This document shows, one piece after another, positions 16,818-25,557 of a stretch of 64,000 nucleotides of DNA. The notes under the pieces were generated by a model that searched no databases, was not told the DNA's origin, and worked only from the letters and a program-made list of their open reading frames with translations. Position 1 is the first letter of the stretch. Every line of letters begins with the position of its first letter. The stretch lies in NCBI RefSeq assembly GCF_000025985.1, contig NC_003228.3, positions 3,596,001 to 3,660,000 of the forward strand. The letters are read 5' to 3'. Source of the stretch: Bacteroides fragilis NCTC 9343. GTDB taxonomy: Bacteria; Bacteroidota; Bacteroidia; Bacteroidales; Bacteroidaceae. A program made the translations under genes and the position numbers.

Positions 16818-19800
16818 TTAGAATGTGACATTAAATCCAAGTGAAAACTTCTTCATAAACGGATATTCCCATGCTCCTTTCGAAAGCATATCAGACTCCA
16901 GACCTTCCGGCAAGTGATCCCATGTGTGAAGGTTTTCTCCACTGAAAAATACCTTGACCTCATCGAAGCAAATCTGCTTAGCCCAGGTTTTAGGCAAAGT
17001 ATAGGATAAGGTGATATTTTGCAACTTCAAGTAAGCCGCATTAGCCAGATATTTGGTCTGCTTCCAGCGGTTCGAAGCAGTATTCACACCGTTGTTTGCA
17101 TATACCCTTGGGAAATAGGCATCCGTATGCTCCGGTGTCCAGAAGTCAAGGGTTTCCTTAAACAGACTTCCCCACGTTCCGGTAGGCCATGCAATCTGAT
17201 CGGTACGCCAAAAGTCACGTTTGCCCACACCACGAAGAAAGACAGAAAGATCGAACCCTTTCCAACTCAAACCTGCATTGATGCCATAATGGAAACGAGG
17301 TGTAGAGTTACCGATGATACGTTGGTCGCCCGGATCGTCCGCTGTTCCTTTTCCACTCCATATAGTGCTGGCATCATCATCAAAGTTTTTATAAAGTATA
17401 TCACCCGGATATACTTTCCCTACTCCTTTAGGAATAGGAATGCCTTCTTTAAGCGTTCCGTCGGCATTGAAATCATCTTCTCTATAAAAACGATCGGTTA
17501 CATATCCCCATATTTCACCAATCTTCTGCCCTTTGCGATAGGTGCCCAGCAAGTTGGTCTCGTTGTTAAACTTGGTAATTTCACTCTGCGAATCGTAAAG
17601 ATTGAATCCGATACGGTAATTGAAATCTTTGATACGGTCTCTCCAGTTCAATTCCAGCTCCCAACCATAAGTTTTCAAATTCGCAGCATTCTGCTTGGCA
17701 GCAGCCACTCCCACAACCCACGGCAAATCCATTCCCGGTGCCAGCATACCTTTTGTATCACGCCGATACCAATCGAAAGTACCATTCAGGCGATTATCAA
17801 AAAATCCGAAGTCAACACCGAAGTCGAGCGTATATACTTTTTCCCAGGTGAACGCACTGCTGACCATAGGCGGAGTGGACAAAGTCGTAGGTCTTTGACC
17901 GTCTACCAGCCAATTGGTAAGCCCTGGAGCCATCTCCGGTATATACGGATAATTGTCCGGTGAGCCGTCTGCCAGCAAGATGATCTGATTTCCGATCGAT
18001 CCCCACGAAGCACGAAATTTAAAGTTGGATAGAACATCGCGTGTCGCTGTCATAAAAGGTTCTTCCGAAATGCGCCAACCTGCCGAGAAAGATGGGAAGA
18101 ACCCAAAACGGTTGTTTTTAGGGAATCGTGAAGTTCCGTCATATCGTCCGTTAGCTTCAAGCATGTAGCGATCCTTGTACGAATAATTCACACGGTAAAA
18201 GAGTCCTCTGAGGGCATATTCGTTAAAGGTATCCGTTGCCGTTGTGGTCCCGGTAGCTCCCGATATGGACGGCAGGTTACTCAACAATACATCTTTTCTT
18301 TCTGTCCACTGCGATTCCGCATGATTCTCTTCCTGGTTGAATCCACCCATAACACTTATATGATGATTACCTATTGAAAAGTCGTAATTAGCAAATATAT
18401 TGATTGCATTATAGTTAGTAAATCCCTGCGTCAGCGCATACCGTGTATTTTCCGTGTTATTCAGGACACCGGTAAAGTTCATTCCGATGTATTTATACTG
18501 GTTCACATACATGCGGTTGTAGTTTGTCACCCGGTTGTACGTATATTCACCTGTTATCTTCAAGTTTTTCAGAGGCGAAATGATGATACGTCCCAAAGCC
18601 CGGAGATCCGTCTTTTTAACAATGCGTGGTTCCCCATAACGGATGTAAGTAGCGGAAGTTTCAGCCGGATAAATAATACCATCCTCTTCATAAGGCGATA
18701 TATTCTGATAAGAAGGAAGTTGCATGGCACTTCCCCAAATTCCGTTTCTACCGCCTTGCTCCACTTTGTTCTGGGTAGAATTGGCATACCGTATATCCAA
18801 TTGAGTGGTCAGCCATTTGTTGACCTCCACACTCAGGAAACTTGAGAGATTGGCACGCTCATACCTGTCTTTATCAGTAATAAGGATTCCGTCTTCATTG
18901 GTGTATCCCAAACCGATACGATAATTCGTTCTTGAACTTCCTCCCGAAACTGAAAAACTATGATTTTGCATAAAGCCATAATTATCCATCATATCGGCAA
19001 ACATATCGTTCTCTCTCATCAGAAACAGGTTCCCATCTTCATCGAATACATATCCATTGGGATATTGGGAAGGATTAGCCATATAATCACGTATATACGT
19101 CTCCCATTGAGGAATATTCTTACCGTCTACATACGTGTCATTGGGCCATCCCATCTCTTTATATGCCAAGATGGACTCCAACGGACCGGCTTTTTGTGGC
19201 AGTTCCAATGCTTTCGAAAACGAGAAATTATTATTATAATTGAATTTAGGAGCCATGTCCTTTTTACCTTGCTTGGTGGTAATCAAGATTACTCCAAACG
19301 CAGCACGTGCTCCGTAGATAGCTGCAGAAGCGGCATCTTTCAAGACCGAAACCGACTCGATATCCTGCGGATCGATCATATTGATATCCATCGGTACATT
19401 ATTGACCAACACCAGCGGACCACCACCGTTGATAGAAGTGGTTCCTCGAATATTGTATGATAGATTGTCACCTGGAGTACCGGTCGTTCCCTCTATTTTT
19501 AATCCCGGAACCACCCCTTGCAAAGCTGCCGTAACATTTGTTATCGGACGATCTCCTAATGTTTCCTGTATATTAACTGCTGTAACTGCTCCCGTCAGAT
19601 TGATCTTCTTTTGTGTTCCGAAGCCAACAACCACTACTTCATCCATTAATTGTGAATCTTCTTTCAACTGAATGACGAAATGAGTTTTTCCATTGGTACT
19701 GACCTCCTGAGGCAAATAACCGATATAGGTAACCTGCAACTTACTGTTGTCAGAGACCTCCAATGAAAATTCTCCCTCAAGATTGGTAATCGTGGCCTGC

Positions 19801-20255
19801 TTACCGCCTACGGCAAGCACATTCGCTCCTATAAGAGGTTCGCCGGTAACGCCCGTCACTTTACCCGTTATCTTTTTCATCTGAGTAGCTTGCCCGGCAG
19901 CAGCTTTCTCTTTCTTCTGCTCAACAGGAGTAATGACTATATGCTCAGCCTCATAACGGCAAGTAAAACCGGTATTCTTCAAAAGAGCATCCATTACAAA
20001 AGACAGTTCCTTGTCTACAAAGTTTCCTTTAATCTTCCTATTTACATCCAGTTTGGTCTGATTGTATGTAATACTCAATTGAGTCTGCTCCTCAATTTGT
20101 TCGAATACTTTTTGCAAAGACTGATTGTTGCCATACACGCTTATCCGCTGATTTTGCCCGTACGCAGTGTTATAAATGCATAAAGCGAGAAGTAAAAGAA
20201 CTATTTTATGAATTTTTACGGATAGAATATTCCTTAATTTGATTTTTAATTTCAT
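16818..20255 (-). CDS. susC-like: SusC/RagA TonB-dependent transporter with STN signalling domain
   Basis: The 1145-residue outer-membrane transporter imports glycans with its SusD partner. In order it has a signal peptide (about 1-33), an STN domain (about 38-111), a linker, a carboxypeptidase-like regulatory domain (about 128-200), a TonB-box-like segment EVVVVGFGTQ (206-215), the plug (ALQGVVPGLKIEGTTGTPGD) and a 22-strand barrel ending in FSLGFNVTF with the terminal aromatic residue. The STN domain is the part that contacts FecR-type anti-sigma factors, and the fecR and ECF genes lie directly upstream. This makes a FecA-like trans-envelope circuit in which substrate binding frees the sigma factor. 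That wiring is established for related loci and inferred here. Confidence 0.97.
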   Translation of the reverse strand: MKLKIKLRNILSVKIHKIVLLLLALCIYNTAYGQNQRISVYGNNQSLQKVFEQIEEQTQLSITYNQTKLDVNRKIKGNFVDKELSFVMDALLKNTGFTCRYEAEHIVITPVEQKKEKAAAGQATQMKKITGKVTGVTGEPLIGANVLAVGGKQATITNLEGEFSLEVSDNSKLQVTYIGYLPQEVSTNGKTHFVIQLKEDSQLMDEVVVVGFGTQKKINLTGAVTAVNIQETLGDRPITNVTAALQGVVPGLKIEGTTGTPGDNLSYNIRGTTSINGGGPLVLVNNVPMDINMIDPQDIESVSVLKDAASAAIYGARAAFGVILITTKQGKKDMAPKFNYNNNFSFSKALELPQKAGPLESILAYKEMGWPNDTYVDGKNIPQWETYIRDYMANPSQYPNGYVFDEDGNLFLMRENDMFADMMDNYGFMQNHSFSVSGGSSRTNYRIGLGYTNEDGILITDKDRYERANLSSFLSVEVNKWLTTQLDIRYANSTQNKVEQGGRNGIWGSAMQLPSYQNISPYEEDGIIYPAETSATYIRYGEPRIVKKTDLRALGRIIISPLKNLKITGEYTYNRVTNYNRMYVNQYKYIGMNFTGVLNNTENTRYALTQGFTNYNAINIFANYDFSIGNHHISVMGGFNQEENHAESQWTERKDVLLSNLPSISGATGTTTATDTFNEYALRGLFYRVNYSYKDRYMLEANGRYDGTSRFPKNNRFGFFPSFSAGWRISEEPFMTATRDVLSNFKFRASWGSIGNQIILLADGSPDNYPYIPEMAPGLTNWLVDGQRPTTLSTPPMVSSAFTWEKVYTLDFGVDFGFFDNRLNGTFDWYRRDTKGMLAPGMDLPWVVGVAAAKQNAANLKTYGWELELNWRDRIKDFNYRIGFNLYDSQSEITKFNNETNLLGTYRKGQKIGEIWGYVTDRFYREDDFNADGTLKEGIPIPKGVGKVYPGDILYKNFDDDASTIWSGKGTADDPGDQRIIGNSTPRFHYGINAGLSWKGFDLSVFLRGVGKRDFWRTDQIAWPTGTWGSLFKETLDFWTPEHTDAYFPRVYANNGVNTASNRWKQTKYLANAAYLKLQNITLSYTLPKTWAKQICFDEVKVFFSGENLHTWDHLPEGLESDMLSKGAWEYPFMKKFSLGFNVTF

Positions 20256-20392
20256 AATTTTGTGAGTTAATCAATTAATACTGTTTAAAGTCTCTAAAGG
20301 TTAAAAAGTTTTTGATTGATTTCGGGGATCGGAAATGGGTGTGGTAATTTGTTTCCGGTTCCCTTTTTTGCATATGATTGTTCTCCTTTCCT

Positions 20393-21391
20393 TTACTTTA
20401 ATGGACAAATAGATATGGATTCGTCCTTCTCCACTTTATAGGTGATACCTCCTACTGTTTTTGTTACAATATCCAAAACATGGAAAATATCATCACGACG
20501 CTTAAACTTTATTGTATAAAGGTCCGAATTGATCCGATTCGACTCCATCAGATCAGACGATAACTGAATAGATACTGCATAGCTTCTTTCCAGTGTTCTC
20601 AGGATTTCCCTGAGTGACTGGGAAATAAAGTTCATCTCTCCCTTTGTCCAACCCGAATAAACAGAAGCATCTATATCTGTTTTGTTGAATCTACCACTCC
20701 GATTTTCGTAATCAAGCTGCTGATTGGGTTCTAAGGTAATAAAACTGTTCGGCTGGTTTTTCTTTCTTACAGCAACAGAACCGGACTCCAATGTGGTAAT
20801 TGTCCTTCTATCAAAAGGATATGCCTGCAAATTAAACTGAGTACCCAGTACACAAATGTCCAGATGGTTAGTTGCCACCACAAAAGGAAGTTTCTTATTA
20901 GGGGCTACCGCAAAGTGCCCTTCTCCGGAAAGATATACAGAGCGGGTATCGCCGGTAAATTGCGTAGGATATAGAAATACGGATCCCGAATTCAGGGTGA
21001 TGATCGAACCATCCGGTAACGTGATCTGTTTTTGCTCTCCCTTGGGAACGATACATTCTACAAAACGGACTTCCTGCGTGTGATGTTCCACATATATATA
21101 GGCTGTTATAATAGATATTAACGGGATAAGAAGAATAGCTGCTATATGCGCCCACCGATGTAGATAGGCCGGCCGGGCAGAAGAAAGCCCCGCTCTTTTT
21201 TGAAACTTACGTAAAGAATGCCGGGTACCGGCATCTGCTTCAGGACGATATTCGTCCCATATCTGAAGAAGCGCTTCTTCTTTCCGTTGTTTGCCGGAAG
21301 GATCAAGAAGCCATGTCCACACTTTATTTTTAAGGTCCGGACTGGCTATGAAGGCCATAAAGTTGTGTATGATTTTGTATGCGTCAGACAT
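20393..21391 (-). CDS. FecR-family anti-sigma factor
   Basis: The 332-residue inner-membrane protein has a cytoplasmic N-terminal part (1-80), one membrane helix (about 81-101), the FecR domain with KQITLPDGSIITLNSGS and VYLSGEGHFAV, and a C-terminal DUF4974-like domain (LREILRTLERSYAVSIQL) that should contact the STN domain of the transporter. It would hold the ECF sigma factor inactive until glycan is bound. It lies between the sigma gene (90 bp upstream) and susC (137 bp downstream), the usual order of such loci. Confidence 0.96.
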   Translation of the reverse strand: MSDAYKIIHNFMAFIASPDLKNKVWTWLLDPSGKQRKEEALLQIWDEYRPEADAGTRHSLRKFQKRAGLSSARPAYLHRWAHIAAILLIPLISIITAYIYVEHHTQEVRFVECIVPKGEQKQITLPDGSIITLNSGSVFLYPTQFTGDTRSVYLSGEGHFAVAPNKKLPFVVATNHLDICVLGTQFNLQAYPFDRRTITTLESGSVAVRKKNQPNSFITLEPNQQLDYENRSGRFNKTDIDASVYSGWTKGEMNFISQSLREILRTLERSYAVSIQLSSDLMESNRINSDLYTIKFKRRDDIFHVLDIVTKTVGGITYKVEKDESISICPLK

Positions 21392-21481
21392 AGTATGTTT
21401 TATGGATTATATATATAAGATACGTAACCCGCCAAACACACACAGTTCAAAGAACACTTTTTTTTATATAGCTTGTTAAGT

Positions 21482-22042
21482 TTATACGAAAGTAGCCATA
21501 ATGACCCAAAACAATATCTTACGTATATCAGCCAAAGCCTGGGTCAGATGATTCTCAACTGTACGCTTGCTAATGTTCAGTTCACGGGCTATATTTTCAT
21601 TACTAAGCCCCTGTTCGCGGCTCATCTGATAAATCTTTCTTCTTTGAGAAGGCATTCTTTCAACAGCGATGGCTATAATCAGTTCTAATTCTTTCGCGTT
21701 CAGTTCCGATTCTATTTCATACAGATCGGAGTTATCATCCGATAACTGCCTGGATTGATAATTTTTAAATAACAAAGAGCGCTCGATGTACCGGAAAACC
21801 GCATTCCGGGCTATACGGAACAGGTATGCATCCAAGTTGTCTATCTGCTTCAGATTTCCCCTGTTCTGCCACAATGACATAAATATATCCTGCGAAAGAT
21901 CTTCCGCCTCTTCAGCATCCTGTAACAAGCCATTAATGAATCCTTTGACCCGGGGATAATAATCAAGAAAGAAGCCCTCAAACTTTTGGGGACTTTCCAG
22001 ACTATCCGCATCGGCCACCGGAAACTTCCTTATGAATTTCAT
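21482..22042 (-). CDS. ECF sigma factor (sigma-70 family)
   Basis: The 186-residue protein has sigma region 2 (FFLDYYPRVKGFINGLLQDA, then AEDLSQDIFMSLWQNR) and region 4 with the HTH NENIARELNISKRTVENHL, and no region 3. It fits the Bacteroides ECF sigma factors paired with FecR proteins and SusC transporters. It probably activates the downstream susC-susD-GH20-sulfatase genes. In B. thetaiotaomicron, loci with this control type are mostly linked to host mucin glycans (established knowledge); applying this to the present locus is inference. Confidence 0.96.
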   Translation of the reverse strand: MKFIRKFPVADADSLESPQKFEGFFLDYYPRVKGFINGLLQDAEEAEDLSQDIFMSLWQNRGNLKQIDNLDAYLFRIARNAVFRYIERSLLFKNYQSRQLSDDNSDLYEIESELNAKELELIIAIAVERMPSQRRKIYQMSREQGLSNENIARELNISKRTVENHLTQALADIRKILFWVIMATFV

Positions 22043-22170
22043 TATACAGATAATTTAAAATAGCTCTATAAACACACATCCCTCGACATTCAGAACAGTA
22101 TTTTAGAGATAATCAATTTAGGTTAACTTTATATTGGTTTTGTATATCAACAAAAGTTATTATAGTCAGA

Positions 22171-22265
22171 AATCACCACGGATTACATCAATTGCCACAG
22201 AATTTTACATTGACCATCAGTCATTTATTTTTTATCTGTGTGAATCAGTGTAATCCGTGATGATT
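22171..22265. repeat. Imperfect long-armed inverted repeat (CACAGATTACAC family)
   Basis: Left arm 22171-22202 (AATCACCACGGATTACATCA and on) pairs with 22234-22265 with several mismatches. It lies upstream of the ECF sigma gene and just after the pullulanase stop, so it may end pullulanase transcription. Confidence 0.6.
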
Positions 22266-22282
22266 TTTTTTCGCAACACTCC

Positions 22283-24283
22283 CTACTGATGAATGATCAG
22301 TGCAGACTGTGCCGGAACCGTCACCTCAGGTCCGTATAACGAGCCCAACCCTCTTTCATCAATCACACCATCTCTGCATACAACAGTGTATTTACCTTCG
22401 GGTATCGCCAGTTTGGCAGGAACAGAACGGGCATTAAGTGCCACGATAATGTTGTCCCAAGTATCTCCGTTAGCGCGGTCTTTCAAGCGGAAAGCCACCA
22501 GATTACCACCATCTACCGGGAGGAATTCCAGGTACTTACGTACCATCTCGGCATCTCCCATACGGAAAGCGGGATGGGCTTTACGAATACTGATCAAACG
22601 CTTATAATAGGCGAACACATCTTCGTGAGTTGTCTTTCGGTTCCAATCAATGGCATTAATAGAATCGGGACTCTCAAAACTATTATGCACCCCTTTCTTG
22701 TCACGCATCACCTCTTCTCCGGCATAGATGAACGGAATACCTTGCGAAGTCAGCACTGCCGTCTGCGCCAGTTTGTCAAGTCGTACGAGTTGTTCGGGTG
22801 TGATGCCGGGGATACTCGACTTCAAGCGATCTACCAAGCACATATCATCGTGGCAGGATACGTAACTGATCATCTGAGTAGGCTGGGAAGCCCAAGGAGC
22901 TTTACTGTAATTCACCGAATCATTGTTGACTTGAGGGTGACTGACAGCTCCTACAATACCAAACTTAATGCTCTCTTCTTCCCCGGGGATCCCGGCAAGG
23001 AACGCTCCCTTATGATTATCATTAAAAGGACCACGCAACGCATCACGCATTTCATCGGAAAAGGCGGCAATACCCGGCATTTTACAAGTATTGACCTTCA
23101 TTGCCAGCGAATCACCCGGATACTGAGGTGCTTCCGCTGCCCAACCTTCACCATAAATAATGATAGAAGGATCTACAGCACTGACCGCCTTACGGATTTC
23201 ATTCATCGTCTCGATGTCGTGAATGCCCATCAGGTCGAAGCGAAAACCATCGATATGGTATTCCCTGATCCAGTGAAGCACGGATTCAATCATATATTTA
23301 CGCATCATAGGCCGGTTGCTTGCCGTCTCGTTACCACAAGCCGAACCATTGGCCAACGAACCATCCGGCTTCTGGCGATAAAAATATCCAGGTACCGTAC
23401 GTTCGAAGTTACTGCCATCGGTGTTGTATGTATGATTGTATACCACATCGAGCACTACCCGTATACCGGCTTTGTGCAGTGCCTGTACCATCTGCTTAAA
23501 CTCGCGGATGCGGACAGCCGGATCGTAAGGATCGGTAGCATACGAACCATCGGGTACATTGTAATTCTGCGGATCATATCCCCAGTTGTATTTATTTTCA
23601 TCCAGCTTGGTTTCGTCTACCGAAGCATAATCATAAGACGGAAGCAAATGGACGTGTGTTACTCCCAGCTCGATCAGATGATCGATTCCGGTCAGCAATT
23701 TGGCAGAGTTCATCGTACCATGTTCTGTCAATGCCAAAAATTTTCCCTTATGCTGAATCCCTGATGTAGAATCTACTGAAAAATCACGATGGTGCATTTC
23801 ATAAATGATCGCATCAGCCGGTGATTTCAACGGCGGTCGCTGATCTGTCTCCCAACCTTGTGGATCGGTGGACTTCAAGTTGATAATGGCCGCACGTTTT
23901 CCGTTCACCCCTACCGCTTTGGCATTGATACCGGGTGTATCACCCATCCATTTATCGTTTACCTTGACATTGAATGTGTAGAACTTCCCCATCAGATCCT
24001 TTCTGACCGTTGCCATCCAAGTGCCTTCTTCACCCGGTTCCATAGGAATGGTTTCGTAAGCATGCCCACCTTCACCCGAGTCGAACAACATCAGACGGAC
24101 TTCATCGGCAGTAGGCGCCCAAAGGGTAAACTTGGTAGACTCCGGTGAATATTCCATCTCCGTGAGACTACCCGAACGTACCGGATATAATTCGTAAGAC
24201 GCATATTCTTTCTTGGCGGGAGTACAACTCACTACAGCTGTAGCCGCTGTCACTCCGATAAAGGCAAGATAGTTCATTTTCAT
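22283..24283 (-). CDS. pulA: Type I pullulanase, GH13, lipoprotein
   Basis: The 666-residue protein hydrolyses alpha-1,6 branches of pullulan or glycogen-like glucans. Its signal peptide ends at VVSC with Cys20 as lipid anchor. An N-terminal CBM48-like domain (TKFTLWAPTADEVRLML, about 48-140) precedes the GH13 barrel. The type I pullulanase signature YNWGYDPQNYNVPDGSY is present. GH13 catalytic regions are GFRFDLMGIHD (nucleophile Asp), IIIYGEGW (acid Glu) and SCHDDMCLVD (third Asp). It lies 59 bp after ruvC on the same strand and may be co-transcribed with it. It is not part of the adjacent PUL. Confidence 0.95.
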   Translation of the reverse strand: MKMNYLAFIGVTAATAVVSCTPAKKEYASYELYPVRSGSLTEMEYSPESTKFTLWAPTADEVRLMLFDSGEGGHAYETIPMEPGEEGTWMATVRKDLMGKFYTFNVKVNDKWMGDTPGINAKAVGVNGKRAAIINLKSTDPQGWETDQRPPLKSPADAIIYEMHHRDFSVDSTSGIQHKGKFLALTEHGTMNSAKLLTGIDHLIELGVTHVHLLPSYDYASVDETKLDENKYNWGYDPQNYNVPDGSYATDPYDPAVRIREFKQMVQALHKAGIRVVLDVVYNHTYNTDGSNFERTVPGYFYRQKPDGSLANGSACGNETASNRPMMRKYMIESVLHWIREYHIDGFRFDLMGIHDIETMNEIRKAVSAVDPSIIIYGEGWAAEAPQYPGDSLAMKVNTCKMPGIAAFSDEMRDALRGPFNDNHKGAFLAGIPGEEESIKFGIVGAVSHPQVNNDSVNYSKAPWASQPTQMISYVSCHDDMCLVDRLKSSIPGITPEQLVRLDKLAQTAVLTSQGIPFIYAGEEVMRDKKGVHNSFESPDSINAIDWNRKTTHEDVFAYYKRLISIRKAHPAFRMGDAEMVRKYLEFLPVDGGNLVAFRLKDRANGDTWDNIIVALNARSVPAKLAIPEGKYTVVCRDGVIDERGLGSLYGPEVTVPAQSALIIHQ

Positions 24284-24342
24284 GTTTTTCTCTCTATTAT
24301 ATATATTGTTATCTACTTATTGTCTAAGTTCAGAATCCGTCG

Positions 24343-24909
24343 CTACTTTACTCTTTCGGGATTTTTGGCTATAAAATCTTTCCAACCGCTATACCCTTTC
24401 TCCATTACCGGACGCCCCATCTGCAGGAAATGACAATAAGCAGCTGCCAATCCGTCGGTAGCATCCATAAAAACAGGCATATCCTCTTTGGCAAAATGCA
24501 GCATGCGTTGCAACATATCCGCCACTTGTTCTTTAGAGGCCTGCCCGTTGCCGGTGATGGCCATCTTTATTTTCAGCGGGGCATATTCAGTAATAGGAAT
24601 ATCACGGCTCAACGCAGCCGCCATCGCTACTCCCTGAGCACGTCCGAGCTTCAGCATCGACTGCACGTTTTTCCCGAAAAAAGGAGCTTCAATTGCCAGT
24701 TCATCGGGCAAGTAACTTTCGATAATACTAAGCACCCGTTCGTGGATATGACGAAGTTTGAGGTAATGATTGCCGAACTTCCTCAAATCGATGATCCCCA
24801 TAGCGATCATCTCGGGTCTTGTCCCGCAAACACGGAGCACTCCGTATCCCATGATCGTAGTACCGGGATCAATGCCCAGAATAATCTTTTCTTTTACCGG
24901 CTGAATCAC
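24343..24909 (-). CDS. ruvC: Holliday junction resolvase RuvC
   Basis: The 188-residue nuclease cuts Holliday junctions with the RuvAB motor. The four acidic catalytic residues are Asp14 (GIDPGTT), Glu74 ([10 protein letters not shown]), Asp149 and Asp152 ([13 protein letters not shown]), spaced as in E. coli RuvC. The start codon is GTG at 24909, overlapping the stop of the upstream DUF4286 gene as GTGA, so translation is probably coupled. Confidence 0.96.
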   Translation of the reverse strand: MIQPVKEKIILGIDPGTTIMGYGVLRVCGTRPEMIAMGIIDLRKFGNHYLKLRHIHERVLSIIESYLPDELAIEAPFFGKNVQSMLKLGRAQGVAMAAALSRDIPITEYAPLKIKMAITGNGQASKEQVADMLQRMLHFAKEDMPVFMDATDGLAAAYCHFLQMGRPVMEKGYSGWKDFIAKNPERVK

Positions 24910-25208
24910 TCCAATACCTCCATCAATGTGGGAAATCCGACTACTTTATCCTTAAATATCTTCACCAGCTCTTGGTTGAGCCGCGCACCCTGATCCTGAT
25001 GCCAGCGATGCAGCACGACAGAATCGTCCACCTCCCATTGGAGCGAATAGGAAGTACCTTCGTCACGATGACTCAACACACGACAGATGCGCGGAGCACG
25101 GAGAGCACCGTGTTTCTCTACTTCAGGAATATAACTCTCTTTGATCCAGATCAAAAAATTATCATGAACTTCGTCGTCCACCTGAAAAGTAGTATTGTAT
25201 ATCAGCAT
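24906..25208 (-). CDS. DUF4286-family protein
   Basis: A 100-residue protein beginning [14 protein letters not shown], with [11 protein letters not shown] and a C-terminal [20 protein letters not shown]. It fits the small DUF4286 family, found in Bacteroidota, of unknown function; the fold looks like a dimeric alpha-beta barrel (ferredoxin-like), which is an inference. The start at 25208 is preferred over the longer open frame, because the extra 32 codons would run across its promoter. It overlaps the ruvC start by 4 bases and is probably the first gene of a DUF4286-ruvC operon. Confidence 0.85.
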   Translation of the reverse strand: MLIYNTTFQVDDEVHDNFLIWIKESYIPEVEKHGALRAPRICRVLSHRDEGTSYSLQWEVDDSVVLHRWHQDQGARLNQELVKIFKDKVVGFPTLMEVLE

Positions 25209-25237
25209 ATTTTTTATCTTTAAGTTGATTATTTCCG

Positions 25238-25245
25238 CAAACATA
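25238..25245 (-). promoter_or_regulatory. -7 element for the DUF4286-ruvC operon
   Basis: The minus strand reads TATGTTTG, matching TAnnTTTG, 29 bp upstream of the DUF4286 start. It is back-to-back with a plus-strand -7 element for the tRNA. Confidence 0.45.
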
Positions 25246-25268
25246 GCAATTATTTCAGAATAATACAT

Positions 25269-25276
25269 TATATTTG
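25269..25276 (+). promoter_or_regulatory. -7 element for tRNA-Ala
   Basis: TATATTTG matches TAnnTTTG, 45 bp before the mature tRNA 5' end. Between them, near-palindromic GATAAACGTT...AAACGTTATC (25290-25312) covers the expected start of transcription. Confidence 0.5.
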
Positions 25277-25321
25277 CAGCACCAAAACAGATAAACGTTC
25301 GCAAACGTTATCATTAAGCAT

Positions 25322-25395
25322 GGGGGGTTAGCTCATCTGGCTAGAGCGTAACACTGGCAGTGTTAAGGTGATCGGTTCGAGTCCGATACTCTCCA
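25322..25395 (+). tRNA. tRNA-Ala (anticodon GGC)
   Basis: A full cloverleaf folds. The acceptor stem is 25322-25328 with 25388-25394 and contains the G3:U70 pair that identifies alanine tRNAs. The D stem is GCTC/GAGC. The anticodon stem is 25349-25353 with 25361-25365, with GGC at 25356-25358. The T arm is ATCGG/CCGAT with loop TTCGAGT. The discriminator is A; the 3' CCA is not encoded, as CAC follows. Confidence 0.96.
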
Positions 25396-25435
25396 CACCC
25401 AATTAATAAAAATAGTAAATATTTCATCATTAAAG

Positions 25436-25472
25436 TGGGGAAATCCGTGAGGACTTCCCCATTTTGTTTTTC
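25436..25472 (+). terminator. Rho-independent terminator after tRNA-Ala
   Basis: TGGGGAA (25436-25442) pairs with TTCCCCA (25455-25461), and a T-rich run follows. It ends the tRNA transcript before the convergent coiled-coil gene. Confidence 0.75.
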
Positions 25473-25557
25473 CAGGATTTACCACAGAGTATACCGGTAT
25501 ACAACACTATATACGAAACAGGACAAAAAACGAAGGCGATAGTGTTAGTTATTAGAG

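Noticed and set aside
17019..17963. Plus-strand open frame of 314 codons
   Set aside because: It lies antisense inside the susC barrel region, which is well conserved in the other frame.
22574..23764. Plus-strand open frame of 396 codons
   Set aside because: It is fully antisense to pulA, whose GH13 motifs are complete, and its translation has no family features.
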